Assembly (NCBI GenBank): GCA_965644315.1
Contig: CBFFRQ010000042.1
Span: 62,001 to 126,000 of the forward strand
DNA from: Caecitellus pseudoparvulus
Taxonomy: Eukaryota > Bigyra: Bicosoecida
Direction of reading: 5' to 3'
DNA: 64,000 nucleotides
Part shown: positions 1-11,357 of the stretch, one piece after another
Layout: every line of letters begins with the position of its first letter
Position numbering within the stretch: the stretch's first letter is position 1
Notes under the pieces: model-generated
Databases searched by the model: none
Seen by the model: the letters and a program-made list of their open reading frames with translations, nothing else
Told to the model about the DNA's origin: nothing
Translations under genes and position numbers: made by a program

Positions 1-1931
1 TTGCGGACGTTGCTGGAGCGCCCCATGAACCAGACTGACTTCCTGAATCTCCCCGAATCCTTCCGTCCCAACTGGGTGGTGAACCCCCGTGTCGAGCGTG
101 GGGAGTTCCTCACCATGTTTTTCAAGCAGATCTGGCCTTGTGCGTGGGCGCCGAGCACAGCCCTGCTGCGTCGCTTGACCAAGACCGCCCCTCCCCCCCC
201 CTGCGCACTCTCGCAGATCTCAAGGCCGAGTACGAGCCATGTGAGTCTTGGCTGCTGTCCTTCGCGCGTGCTGCCCCTGCACACCTTCACACGCCCCCCC
301 CCGCCACAGACCTGAAGAGCGTCATCAACTCCTCCCTCGCCTCTGTGCGCCCTGCGGCACTGTCCCGCCTGGAGGTTGCAGTGTTCTCCCTGGGCAAGTT
401 CGCACCTGTCGTGCAGGGCATCACGTACCACTGCCCGCGTGAAGGCTCCTTCTGGCTGGACCTGGACGTGCGCCTGGGGGGTGACGTGGACCTGGAGCTG
501 GCCGTCGGCGCCCAAGCCGTCAGCGCGGCCGTCATGCTGGAAGACCTCACCATCACCGGCACCTTGCGCCTGCAGATGGAGCCCATGGTGGCGCTTACGC
601 CCTGGTTCAAGAACTTGCGCCTGAGCTTCGTGCGGCCGCCAGAGGTGGACTTCGACCTCGCCACGTTCTCCCGCATGCTCAACGTCATGGCAGTGCCGGG
701 TCTGCAGACCCTCGTGCTCAACGCCGTGCGCCTGGACGCCCTCGCCTTCATGTGCTACCCCAACGCCATCGACCTGGAAATCATCGGCGACAAGGCGCTG
801 ATGGAAAAGGGGCTGCCGGTGCCTGGTGGTCCCTCGACCCCCGCCACCCAGCCCGCCCTAGGCTCCCAGCTGGCAGGCGTGCTCACCATCACCTTCAACC
901 GAGTGGACTTGGACTTGGAAGCAGCTGCCCGGCGTGCGTCCACGGGCGCCGACGCCGGTGCGCGTGGGGCCGCCTCGGACCTGCCCTTGGACCCTGCCGC
1001 CTGGCGGGATCTGTCCCTGCAGGTGACTGTGGGCAGCACCACGAAGGAGGGCGTGCTGGTGACGCCCAACACTGCGCTGCGAGTGCCTACCAACAGCCCC
1101 TACCGCTTCGTGCTGCCGCACGCCCTGCTGGGGGACTACGTCACCATCACCCTCCTGCGCAAGCAGCACCGGGCCCTGCGCGCCAGCATCTGGCAGCCAG
1201 TGGGTGACGTCCGCCTCCCCGTCGCGGCGGTGCTGACGCCGGATGGCCAGCCCTCCCAGAACGCGGGTGCTGTCTCCTGCACCACGACACAGGCGCTGCC
1301 CCTGGCTGCCTGCCCAGACTGCACCCTGCGCTTTACTGTGGCATACCTGCCCTTCGTGGCGGCGGGGGAGGCCGGCTCAGCCCCCTCCACACCCCCCGCC
1401 TCCTCCACCATGCCGCCAGCCGTGCCTTCGTCCGGGGGCGCCGCGGCATCAGGCCACTCTCCCGCCCCACGCACGCTCCGGGAGCGCCAGCGACTGAAGG
1501 GCGGGCCCCAAGAAGTCTCCTCCGTGCGACCTGCACGCACAGGCGGCCCTGCGCAGCGGGGCGTCCTCGTGGTGCGTGTGGAGAGCGCCGCGAACCTGAG
1601 GCGGGCGGATGTCGTCGGGTGGGCGGACCCGTACGTCATCTTGCGCGTGGGGGCTGACGAGCAGCGCACGCGTGTGGTGCCGTCCAGCAAGGCGCCTACG
1701 TGGAACGAGGAGTTCGAGTTCCTCGTGGAGGACTCCTCTGTTGCCCAGGTGCTCCTGGATGTCATGGACTACGACAAGGCCAGCACGGACGACCCCCTCG
1801 GAAACCTCGCCATCCCCGTCGCAGACATCACAAGCAGCCAGTCATGTACCCTGCGTGGGGAATGGCCTCTGGAGAACACGCCGTCGGGGTACATCACCCT
1901 TGCCTTTGGCTGGAGGGCGCTGGGGCAGTGA
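1..1931 (+). CDS. Extended synaptotagmin/tricalbin-like protein (SMP + C2), 5'-partial
   Basis: Lipid-transfer tether of ER-plasma membrane contact sites. Exons are <1-139, 217-240 and 310-1931, with introns of 77 and 69 bp (donors gtgcgt and gtgagt). The frame stays open across both and reads QIWPYLKAEYEPYLKSVI over the junctions, the usual entry into an SMP domain, which fills roughly residues 35-235 of the 594 visible. A Pro/Ser-rich linker follows. A single C2 domain closes the protein (GVLVVRVESAANL, GWADPYVILRVG, WNEEFEF), and its loop Asp residues (WADPY, DYDKAS) suggest calcium-dependent lipid binding. Family members usually have an N-terminal membrane hairpin, which would lie before the window. 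The stop is 43 bp from the convergent RMDN-like gene. Confidence 0.85.
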
Positions 1932-1974
1932 GGCTGCAGGCAGCGCCTCAAACTCACATTCGAAGGGAATGCAT

Positions 1975-3724
1975 TCACATGCCGAGCTTCTGCCGCAGCT
2001 TCTGCCGCTCCACAGTGCCCCACCGGTCCTCGTCCGGCGTGTGCTGCATGTCCAGCGCTTTGGCCAGCCACTTGCGGGCTTCTTGCTTGTTCCCCAGCGC
2101 GTCCTGCGTCTGCGCGATCTTCAGCCGGTTCACCATCCAGAACCCAGGCGACTGCGCCTCTGCCTTCATAAAGTGCTCTAGGGCCTCCTCGTACGTAGCC
2201 TCGGGCGGCGCGGAGCCGAAGATTGCTCGGGCTGCCTGGCGCTCGAACCAGCCCACGCCAGCCACAGTGTACGCCCAAGCGCCCAGGATGTACCGGGCCT
2301 GCACGTCAGCTGGGTCCAGCTCCACGGCGCGGCGCCCGTGGTCCCGGATGACAAAGGCGTTGCGGATGCGCTCCTGGGTCGTGGGGGACACCTGCGCCAG
2401 CACCACCGCCGCCCACTTGTGCGCGTCGGCGCTGCCTTCCACCAGCTCCAGCGAGCGCTGCAGCGCCTGCCAGCCCTCCTGCAGCACTGCCAGGCGCTTA
2501 TCCCTGTCGGCGGCGCCCTCCTTGTCCGGCCCGCCAGCTGCCATGGCCATGCGCCAAGAGGTCGCATTGGCCCACCGCCCCAGGCGCCACAGCACGGCCG
2601 CTTCGCCTTCAGCGTCGCCTGCGGCGGTCGCGGCGCTCAGCGCCTCCTGCAGTGCTGTGCGCTCCTGGGGCAGCTGGAAGGTCGCATGGAGCTCATCGGC
2701 ACGTGCAAAGGCAGAGGTGCTGCCCTCAGCCGCGGCAGCAGCCCCGCCCTCGGTCTCTGCAGCGGCGCCACCCTCTGATTCGGTGGCGGCAGCACCGCCA
2801 TCCCCACCAGCGCCTGCTGCGGCAGCCGCGGCGGCTTCCACGCTGGGGTCTGCACCGTCCACCTCCTCGCCAGGCTGGTAGCCAGGCTCCCCAGCCTGGA
2901 TGGGTGGCGGCGCACCTGCTGGGTTACCGCTGGGCACGGACTTGTCCGGCACGGGGCGAAGGGGCGGCGAGGCTGGCACCTTGCTGGGCTGCAGTGGCAC
3001 GGGGGCGGCCAACGGGTCGTGGCTTGAGCTCTGCACTGACATGATGGCCATCATGATGGCGACAATGGACGCTGCACTGGTGGTGGCGGGGGACAGCAGC
3101 GACGCCACTGCTCCGGCGTCTTCCGGTGTGCCTGGCCCGGCGAACTGCTGCAGCACCACAGCCAGCAGCACCAGCACCGCCAGCATGACTGAGAAGAGAG
3201 TCAGCGTCTCAGAGTCGATGGAACCCGTGCCTGCACCAGTTGCCGCAGGCAGGGCAGCGGCGGCGCCTCCCCCTTGCCCCTGCGCACCTGCGCCAGGGCC
3301 AGCTGCTGCACTTGGCGTGGTTGCCTGCGGTGTGGGGGGAACCCGCTCCTCAACTTGCGGACGCCGATCCCGATTCACCTGGACAGAGAGCACAGGGATT
3401 CATGTGAAATAACGGAGCGTGTAGCAGGCGAAGCACTTCCAAATCCCAGATCCAACTGGGCAATGAAGCAGCGAGCGAGCCTTCAATTGCCGCAACACGC
3501 ACAGGTGCTCGGGCGATGACGGCCTCCTCTGCGCCTCGCCGACCTTCGGGACCCTCCAGCTGCATCTGCATCTCTCGTTGCTCCGCAGCGATGGTCTGCT
3601 CTCGATTCGCAGTCACATAGTACAGGGCTGCGCCGCCAGTAATGACAGCAGCCGTGCCCACGCCCCACCACACGGCATTTTCACGGCGCGTTGCTCGCTC
3701 CCACAGACCTCGAAGCCAATCCAT
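1975..3724 (-). CDS. RMDN-like TPR protein with N-terminal membrane segments
   Basis: Resembles the regulator of microtubule dynamics (RMDN/PTPIP51) family: TPR proteins that sit at organelle contact sites and bind microtubules or lipid. Exons read 3724-3503 and 3378-1975; the 124 bp intron (donor gtgcgt, acceptor tccag) joins in phase 0. The start at 3724 (MDWLRG) avoids overlap with the divergent SET gene. The 541-residue product has a membrane segment near residues 20-42 (VWWGVGTAAVITGG), a Pro/Ala-rich stretch, a second hydrophobic segment (LTLFSVMLAVLVLLAVVL), and a C-terminal helical-repeat half with the family-like ILGAWAYTVAGVGWFER and a final TPR. Two membrane segments are more than the single anchor I know in animal RMDN proteins. 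Confidence 0.75.
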
Positions 3725-3827
3725 GGTGACCACCTGCACCTCGCAAGCTCCTTCCCGATGTCTGGGTGGCCCTTGGGAGCTTGGGGCTGTGTCCAGTGCA
3801 TGAAGGAATTGTAATTTTGGATCATGC

Positions 3828-5321
3828 ATGCACAGTTTCGACGGAGAGCTCAAAATTCCGCCCTCTCTGAAACAGCTGCAAGCCCAGGAGCGCAGCTTTG
3901 TCACCGAGCACGTGATGGCTGCGGAGAGCTTGCTGCCGTGCAGCGAGGGGCCGGAGCGCTCGACCTCTCACGGCGCGGCCCTGCTGGCTTGGGCCACAGA
4001 AGTTAACGCGGACACTGCCCTCCCTTGTTCGGTGCAAGTTGAGCAGGACACGGCAGGAGGGTGGGAGTTGCTGCTTTCTGCAGATGCATCCCGGCTGGAA
4101 CCCGTGCTCAGCATTCCCTTTGAGCGCCTGTTCACACCCGCCGCCGCATGGAGAAGCCTGCAAGCAGCAGGCTTCACGCGCACACCTGACCAGGAAAGCC
4201 ACCTACTTATTGCCGGTCTTGCTGTGGAACGCAGATTAGGCGCAGCAAGTGTTTGGCATCCCTACATATCGGCGCTTCCATCTGGATTGCCAGGATTGGC
4301 GTGGTGCGTGAACTTCGTTTCGTGCGGAAATCGCTTGCACCCTCCGCATTGTTCCCGCCACTACACGTGCAGGCACATGAAAAGACCAGAGTCGGACCAT
4401 CTGACCGCTCCAAGTTCGCTGCTTTCACATGGATCCGCTGTCATTTTGCGCCAGATCAAATACCTTCACACTGAGCTGACGACACCCGGCAACGGGCCTG
4501 CGCTTGAGCTGGATGACCTCATTTGGGCCGCTGCCATGCACCACTCTCGAGCCATGAGAGTTCCTGTACCATCAAGCATGTCTTGTTCCCCTATCTACCC
4601 CTCTGCGGGCTTTGTGGAGGCCATGGTGCCGCTTGGGGACATGGCCAACCATGACCCCGCTTCCATGGCCGAGTGGCGCTTGGGACATCACCTGGCACAC
4701 GCCCCGAAACGCAGGCGGAAGCTGCTCCTCGACGCGTCAGACTCTGAGGCGCCCTCACACACCTCGGCGCCGAAGTGCACTGCGCTCCTGCAGATGATGC
4801 CTGGCGCCAACCTCCCAGCGGGGCAGCCAGTGCGCATCCCGTACGGCGCCAAGGACAACACTGAGCTGCTGCTGCGGTATGGCTTCGTTTTGGGGCCAGA
4901 GAAGTCGGCCCTGCACTTGCAAGTGAGCCCAGGAGCTACTGCCCCCAGCATTTCTCTCCGCTCGTCTCGACCTGTGCGTGGGCCTGAGACGCGTGATGGG
5001 GACTGCGCCTTCACACTCACGGCTGGCGGTGCGGGTGTGGCGCACGGGGTTCAGATTGTGGCTGCTTGCTTAAGTTCCAGCCCAAGTCAGGAAACCGATG
5101 GTCCTGTGCCTCCTACCAAACACGCAGCCTCAGCGCTGGCAGAGGCGTTGGAACCCATGTCCAGCGCGACGGCGTGGATGCCCAAGGCTGGCGTACCGAA
5201 ACGGTTCCAGCCCTTGCTTGAAGCATGGGCCGCCGGGCAAGCTGCTGTAGCCTCAGATGCACTGGCCGAACTCCGGTGCGCGCGCGACGCCGTCATTGCC
5301 CCCGCTCTGTCGCAGCGATGA
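3828..5321 (+). CDS. SET-domain lysine methyltransferase, SETD3/Rubisco-LSMT-like
   Basis: S-adenosylmethionine-dependent protein methyltransferase of the split-SET class. Family signatures are WHPYISALPS, the cofactor-binding PLGDMANHDP, and a late SET motif (GAKDNTELLLRYGFV). The reading frame is open throughout, but a 69 bp in-frame intron at 4304-4372 is likely: the donor is gtgcgtg as in many neighbours, the acceptor is tgcag, and removing it restores GLAWHMK where the uncut frame inserts 23 Cys/His-rich residues with no family counterpart. Spliced product: 474 residues. Its last 29 bases overlap the 3' end of the convergent dehydrogenase. The substrate cannot be told; relatives act on Rubisco, actin or ribosomal proteins. 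Confidence 0.82.
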   Translation: MHSFDGELKIPPSLKQLQAQERSFVTEHVMAAESLLPCSEGPERSTSHGAALLAWATEVNADTALPCSVQVEQDTAGGWELLLSADASRLEPVLSIPFERLFTPAAAWRSLQAAGFTRTPDQESHLLIAGLAVERRLGAASVWHPYISALPSGLPGLAWCVNFVSCGNRLHPPHCSRHYTCRHMKRPESDHLTAPSSLLSHGSAVILRQIKYLHTELTTPGNGPALELDDLIWAAAMHHSRAMRVPVPSSMSCSPIYPSAGFVEAMVPLGDMANHDPASMAEWRLGHHLAHAPKRRRKLLLDASDSEAPSHTSAPKCTALLQMMPGANLPAGQPVRIPYGAKDNTELLLRYGFVLGPEKSALHLQVSPGATAPSISLRSSRPVRGPETRDGDCAFTLTAGGAGVAHGVQIVAACLSSSPSQETDGPVPPTKHAASALAEALEPMSSATAWMPKAGVPKRFQPLLEAWAAGQAAVASDALAELRCARDAVIAPALSQR

Positions 5322-7292
5322 TGGGATCCCACAGCGCCCACAGAGCGGGCAGCTCCGCTGTCGGGTGCACGAACCAACTGCCGTCTCCAGCTAGCGCAGC
5401 TGCGAGCAAGTTGGCGTACGCTTGGATGCTCCCCAGTGCGCCCGCCCCCCCGGCCAGGGCATCCTGGGCGTGAGTGTCCAGGTAGGATTGAAAGCACTGT
5501 ATGCCCGAGCAGGCAGGCAATGCTCGGCGGTGTCCGCTCGTGCCGACGGGGCGTAGGACCCACGTGTGATCGCCATCAAGGCCTGCGTCCGATGCATAGC
5601 ACTCTTTGCCCAGCATGTGCCCCTTATGCGGGTCCTGGGGCAGTGCCTGGCATGTCCTGGCCGCGTTGTCGCAGGCAGCCACAATGGCCCACCCCCCTGG
5701 CAAGGCCTGCAGCCCAGGAATGGGGCCTTGCAGTGCAAGGGCTGGCCCATGCATGGTAGAGCCATTTGCAAGGCGAAGAGCCCCATTCAGTACCAGGGAC
5801 ACACTGCCGCCGCTTTGCAGGTGCGCGGTGGTGGAGCTCAGGCGCCGCCCAAGCGCCTTGCCTGCAGTGAAAGCTGCGCTGAAGGTGGACTGTCCTCGCG
5901 GCATGGACAACACCACCCGTGCTGCCGTGGGAGTGAAACGCCTGGGGCTCTCGCCTTGCTGCTCTCGAACATGGGCTGGGTAGTCCCGGTACTGCCCGCT
6001 GAGCACCGACACTGCGGGATGTTGGGTGTCCCACTCAACGCACGCGAGCTCCGCGTCAGCCACTTCAGAAGCCGATTCAATGGCCGCATGCAAAGTGGAA
6101 CAATTCAAACTCGCGTGGGCGTACCAGGATGCCTTGTCTGCAGAGTACGGGAGCCGGGCCGCTTGCACGGGAGCTGACGTGGGCGGCACCTCAGCGCAGC
6201 TGTCGCCCGGGAAGCCCAGCGCGCACGCCATTTCCTGCACAGCCGCACCACGCCCCATAGAGGCGGCCAAATACGCGCCATGCTCCTCCCACTCAGCCAC
6301 TCCACTCGCGCTGACTGTGCGGGTGGCAGTGGGAAGCGGAGCGGCCCACGCCAGAGCCATCTCAGTGGCGTGGTTCTGCATAACGTCCCGCACGACGCCG
6401 ACGCCTTCGTAGAACCACGTCCGGCCTTGGACATCCTGCTGCTCCAACATACTGACGCTCACGCCCCGCACCTCGCCGTCCCAACCTGCGAGCAGACCCG
6501 CCCCTGCACAGCGTCGAAAGTGGGGCACGGCTTGCAGGGGGGCTTTGCCTAAGTAGTGGTCCACGAGCAGAAGTTGATGTGGGGGCACGACGCTCAGCAA
6601 TCGCTCCATCAGGTCCGCAGCGGAGCTTGCATCTTGTCCAAAGGGCTTCTCAAGCAGAAACACATGCGCGACAGGCCCTGTGCACGCTGCCTGCAGAGCG
6701 TGAACTGTCCCAGCGTACGCCTTTGGCGGGATCGCAAGGAAGAACACTCGTGCAAGCAGGTGCTTCTGTGCAGCACTTGCCTCCAGCCGGCTGCACAGCT
6801 CAGCGAATCCCTCCGCTGGCTTGACGTTCGTGTATGTCACCGTGGAAGCTGCCTTCCCAAGCGAATCAGTGCACGAAGCATCCCCTTCGACAAGAAGCCC
6901 GCAGGGCACTGACTGCAGGCGCTCGCGCAGCAGCTGATGCTCTTTATCCTCCGCCCCACGTGCCGCCTGTGGTTGTGGGGTGCAAGGTGCTCAGTCGTTG
7001 CCTTTGCAACTCAGGCAAGGCAAAGCCAGCCCACGCACGCCATGGATCTGGAGCTCGACGCCGTGCTCGACAGCACTGTGTAGTCGCGCAAGAGCTTTCA
7101 AAAGGTACCTCTGAGACAAATCTCCACTAACACCGATCACTGCTACCTGCAAAGCGAGAGCGGGCGGAGGTGCAAAGGCGGCAGATTGTCGCAGGGAGGC
7201 ACCAGTTTCCGCACTTGTGCGAGCCCCACTGCCTTGCAAGCGCCAACTGCAAACATGCAGATTAAGACTGCAGCCGAGAGGCATCGCCTCAT
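5293..7292 (-). CDS. Glucose/hexose-6-phosphate dehydrogenase with ER signal peptide
   Basis: Oxidises glucose 6-phosphate with NADP+. Exons read 7292-7215, 7146-7039 and 6966-5293, with introns of 68 and 72 bp, both phase 0. Exon 1 encodes a hydrophobic signal peptide (MRRCLSAAVLICMFAVGACK) joined directly to the Rossmann motif VAVIGVSGDLSQRYLL. Then come EKPFG (about residue 168), the active-site DHYLGK (about 198), and a C-terminal AYANLLAAALAGD...DELPALW-like ending, for 619 residues. The signal peptide suggests ER lumen or secretion, as in animal H6PD, but the 6-phosphogluconolactonase domain of animal H6PD is absent and there is no KDEL-type tail. It could supply ER NADPH; that is inference. 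Confidence 0.85.
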
Positions 7293-7661
7293 GTTCAATA
7301 CAGACAGCTTCCTTGATGTCACAGCCAAGGCGGCAGGTGAACAACCAGCCGCCACTGAGCGCACGACCTGGCTGCCGGTATGTGTGGTGTGCCGACCTTG
7401 CGATGGGACCCAGGGTCAGCCAAGCTCCGAAAAGGCATACATGGTGAGTCACATGCGTGTGTTCCTCTTTTGTGGGCTTTGGGCGACTTCACCCTCTATC
7501 TCCTACACTGTACGGAGGGAGGGCGGCCGTCAACCGCACGGAATCGCTGACATGGCGACGAAACACAGACGCAGCACATTCTTACAAAACCGAAAACCAA
7601 GAAATACGCAGCGGATTTGCCAGATGAATTACCTTCTACAAGTTAATACAATCTTGCAATC

Positions 7662-9542
7662 ATGGCAGTTCGCGTGGCTGCCACAGCAGACGTGCCTAAA
7701 GGTGAGCTTGAAACACAGAGCACAAGTTCCGCGCCAACACTGCACGGCCGCTGCCTGCATGAATGCCGACTAGCACCTCCGATTCGCCCCCCTCGCAGGC
7801 ACGATGAAGGAAGTGCAAGTCGAGCCCGGCAATGACGCCAGCACCGTCCTCCTCGTCCACACCGCCCAAGGTGCGCCCCCCCACACCTCAACCGCGCACC
7901 AACACGCCAACACACCCAACCCTGTCCGCCCTGCCCAGACAAGTGGTTCGCCACTAGCGCCAAGTGCACACACTACGGCGCGCCTCTGGCCAAGGGCACG
8001 CTCGTGGGGGACCGTGTGGTGTGCCCCTGGCATGGAGCCTGCTTCTCCTGCGCCAGTGGTGACATCGAGGATGCGCCAGCTCTGGACGGACTGCACACGT
8101 ACGAGGTGCGTGTGGAGGGCGGGGATGTGCTGGTTGAGAACAGCGGCGGGTGGCCCAGCACCCACCGTCGGGAGGTGGGCCTGGCGGTGCGGGACCCTGC
8201 CAACACGAAGCGGGCGGTGATCGTGGGGGGTGGGGCGGCTGGGGCTGTGGCAGCCCAGAGCCTGCGCGAGGGCGGCTTCACGGGTGAGGTGGTGCTGATG
8301 ACAGCGGAGGAGCACCTGCCGTACGACCGCGTGAAGCTGAGCAAGGGCGTGGGTGTGGATGTGGAGTCAGTGCTGCTGCGTGACGCGGCGTGGTACGATG
8401 CAGCGGGTGTGGATGTGCGTCGGGGTGTGCGTGTGGCCTCTGTGGACGTGGGGAGTCGCACGTTGGTGATGGAGGGCGGTAGCACTGAGCAGTACGACGC
8501 GTTGCTGTTGGCGACGGGCAGTGAGGCGCGTCGTTTGCCGATCGAGGGGGGTGATTTGGAGGGTGTGCACACGCTGCGGGGAGTGGAGGACGCGGGTGCG
8601 GTGGCTGGGAGCGTAGGGGAGGGGAGCGACAAGGACGTCGTCTGTGTTGGTGGGAGTTTCATTTCAGTGGAGTACGCGGCGGCTCTGGCGGCGAAGGGCA
8701 CTGCCAAGAGTATTACCATCGCATCCACATCCCTCCCTTTTGAGCGCGTGTTGGGGAAGGAGGTGGGTGGGCTGGTCCGTGGAAAGCTGGAAGAAAAGGG
8801 TGTGGGCTTTGCAGACTCATCGCGAGTCGCTAGCTTCTCTGCTGGGTCTGATGGCCGCGTCTCCCAGGTGCACTTGAAGGACGGCACGGCGCTGCCTGCA
8901 GACGTGGTGGTGCTGGGCGTGGGCGCCAAGCCGGTGCTTCCAGTGTTGGGCGGGGCAGGGGCTCCTGACTGCTCCGCGGGACTTGAAGTGTCCTCCACTA
9001 TGGCAGTGCACGCAGCCACAGGTGGGGAGCTTCCAGGAGTGTGGGCAGCTGGGGATGTTGCCAAGGTGCCGCTTGCTCTGGCCGGTGGCGAGGCGCATCG
9101 CATCGAACACTGGGACGTGGCGCAGCAGCAAGGGCGTGTAGCAGGCAAGAACATGGCTGCCTTTCTCATGCAGGGCACCCCAGCCAGTGCTGCGGCTGCA
9201 GGGGGGGGCTCAGGGTCTGCTCCAGAGGAGTACACATCGGCGCCTTTCTTCTGGACGGCCTTGGCTGGCATCGGGAACATCCGATACACTGGCGCTGCAG
9301 TGCATGGATTTGACGATGTCATCTTTGACGGAGGCCATCCCCCCGTCACAGCAAGCCCAAACTTTGTCGCATACTACGTAAAAGACGGTGCAGTTGTCGC
9401 AGCAGCAACGCTTGGGCGTGACCCTGTGAGCACCGCCATCCGCGCGCTGTTGACGGCTGGCAAGATGCCTTCGGCAGAACAGCTCAAGGCGGGCAGTGTA
9501 TCTGCTTCGGACCTGCATGCCCTGGCTGCTGCCTTGCCTTGA
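7662..9542 (+). CDS. AIFM3-like Rieske/FAD NAD(P)H oxidoreductase, copy 1 (no presequence)
   Basis: N-terminal Rieske [2Fe-2S] domain fused to a pyridine-nucleotide-disulfide-type flavoprotein, as in AIFM3/AIFL. Exons 7662-7701, 7799-7870 and 7939-9542; 571 residues. Cluster ligands are C47-x-H49 and C66-x2-H69 (CTHYG and CPWHG). The FAD motif VIVGGGAAG is near residue 132. The second, NAD-binding motif reads VVCVGGSFISVEY: the glycine after FI in the usual GxFIGxE is serine, and the following strand (ITIASTSLPFERVLG) departs from copy 2, so NADH binding may be altered. An in-frame TAA six codons before the ATG rules out an N-terminal extension. Its 3' end faces copy 2 across 68 bp. Confidence 0.88.
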
Positions 9543-11357
9543 CGTGCTCGCTCTGCGAGATGCGTGGCAAGTCGGGGGCAACAATGCAGTGTGTGCATTT
9601 CATGGCCGCCTCACGGCAGAGCCGCCACCATGGCAGAGAAATCAGCCGAAGTCACGGCGCCACTCTTCAGCTGAGAGGCACATGGCATGGTGCCAGCCGC
9701 AAGAAGGGCCCGAACATCTGTGCTGACTGGGTCACGGCCCAACGTTGCCACCGCCACGACTGCGTCCCCCTTTGCGTAGTAAGCTACAAACTCCGGCGAT
9801 GCTGCCGAGGGTGCCTTGCCACCCTCGAAAATCACTTCGTCATACCCATCCAGGACAGCCCCTGCATAGCGAATGTTTCCTATGCCCGCCAGAGCAGTCC
9901 AGAAGAACGGCACACTGTCGGGCGCCCGTTGCAATTCAGCACCCTCACCACTGCCGGCTGCAGCTGGCTGGGAAGCGAGGAACGTCGCCATGTTCTTGCC
10001 TGCTACACGCCCTTGCTGCTGCGCCACGTCCCAGTGCTCAATGCGGGTCAGGGAGGTGGAGCCTAGGTACCCCGGAACACACGCGACGTCGCCTGCCGCC
10101 CACACCCCAGGAACGCTCTCTGCAGAGCCTTCCTTGCACACTTCAAGTTGGGGGTTCGTCGCGACGCCGCCTCGCTCTTGTACGGCATGCACAGCTGCCC
10201 CGCCCAACACTGGCAGCACCGGCTTGGCGCCCACGCCCAGCACCACCACGTCTGCAGGCAGCGCCGTGCCGTCCTTCAAGTGCACCTGGGACACACGACC
10301 ATCAGACCCAGCACTCAGACTCGTCACAGCAGCTTCCATGTACATGTTAATGCCTTTGGACTGCACTAGGTCCAGGACCAGCCCACCCACCTCCTTCCCC
10401 AACACGCGCTCAAATGGAACGGTCTCAATGCCCAAGACAGACACACTCTTGGCAGTGCCCTTCGCCGCCAGAGCCGCAGCGTACTCCATGCCAATGAACG
10501 AAGAGCCAATGACGACGACGTCCTTGTCACCCCCCTCACCTACGCTCCCAGCCACCGCACCCGCATCCTCCACTCCCCGCAGCGTGTGCACACCCTCCAA
10601 ATCACCCCCCTCGATCGGCAAACGACGCGCCTCACTGCCCGTCGCCAACAGCAACGCGTCGTACCGCTCAGTGCTACCGCCCTCCATCACCAACGTGCGA
10701 CTCCCCACATCCACAGACGCCACACGCACACCCCGACGCACATCCACACCCGCTGCATCGTACCACGCCGCGTCACGCAGCAGCACCGACTCCACATCCA
10801 CACCCACACCCTTGCTCAGCTTCACGCGGTCGTACGGCAGGTGCTCCTCCGCTGTCACCAGCACCACCTCACCCGTGAAGCCGCCCTCACGCAGGCTCTG
10901 GGCTGCCACAGCCCCAGCCGCCCCACCCCCCACGATCACCGCCCGCTTCGTGTTGGCAGGGTCCCGCACCGCCAGGCCCACCTCCCGACGGTGGGTGCTG
11001 GGCCACCCGCCGCTGTTCTCAACCAGCACATCCCCCCCCTCCACACGCACCTCGTACGTGTGCAGCCCGTCCAGAGCTGGCGCATCCTCGATGTCACCAC
11101 TGGCGCAGGAGAAGCAGGCTCCATGCCAAGGGCACACCACACGGTCCCCCACGAGCGTACCCTTGGCCAGAGGCGCGCCGTAGTGCGTGCACTTGGCGCT
11201 GGTGGCGAACCACTTGTCTGGGCAGGGCGGGCAGGGTTGGGTGTGTTGGCGTGTTGGTGCGCGGTTGAGGTGTGGGGGGGCGCACCTTGGGCGGTGTGGA
11301 CGAGGAGGACGGTGCTGGCGTCATTGCCGGGTTCGACTTGCACTTCCTTCATTGTGC
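7799..11357. repeat. Tail-to-tail inverted duplication (arms 7799-9542 and 9611-11357)
   Basis: The arms are the second and third exons of the two AIFM3-like genes. Near-identity begins sharply at exon 2 (2 differences in 72 bases), runs through intron 2 (1 in 68), and continues to about 8630 / 10530. It then alternates with diverged blocks: a second near-identical block covers SAGSDGRVSQVHLKDG through VLPVLGGA, and short shared blocks recur around HWDVAQQQGRVAGKNM and PFFWTALAGIGNIRY. The spacer between stop codons is 68 bp. No inverted terminal repeats or transposase accompany it. Confidence 0.85.

Noticed and set aside
7973-9349. Long minus-strand open frame antisense to AIFM3-like copy 1
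   Set aside because: Ser/Thr/Pro-rich shadow of a GC-rich coding region; the same artefact occurs opposite copy 2 (9873-11183). The plus frame has all the domain motifs.
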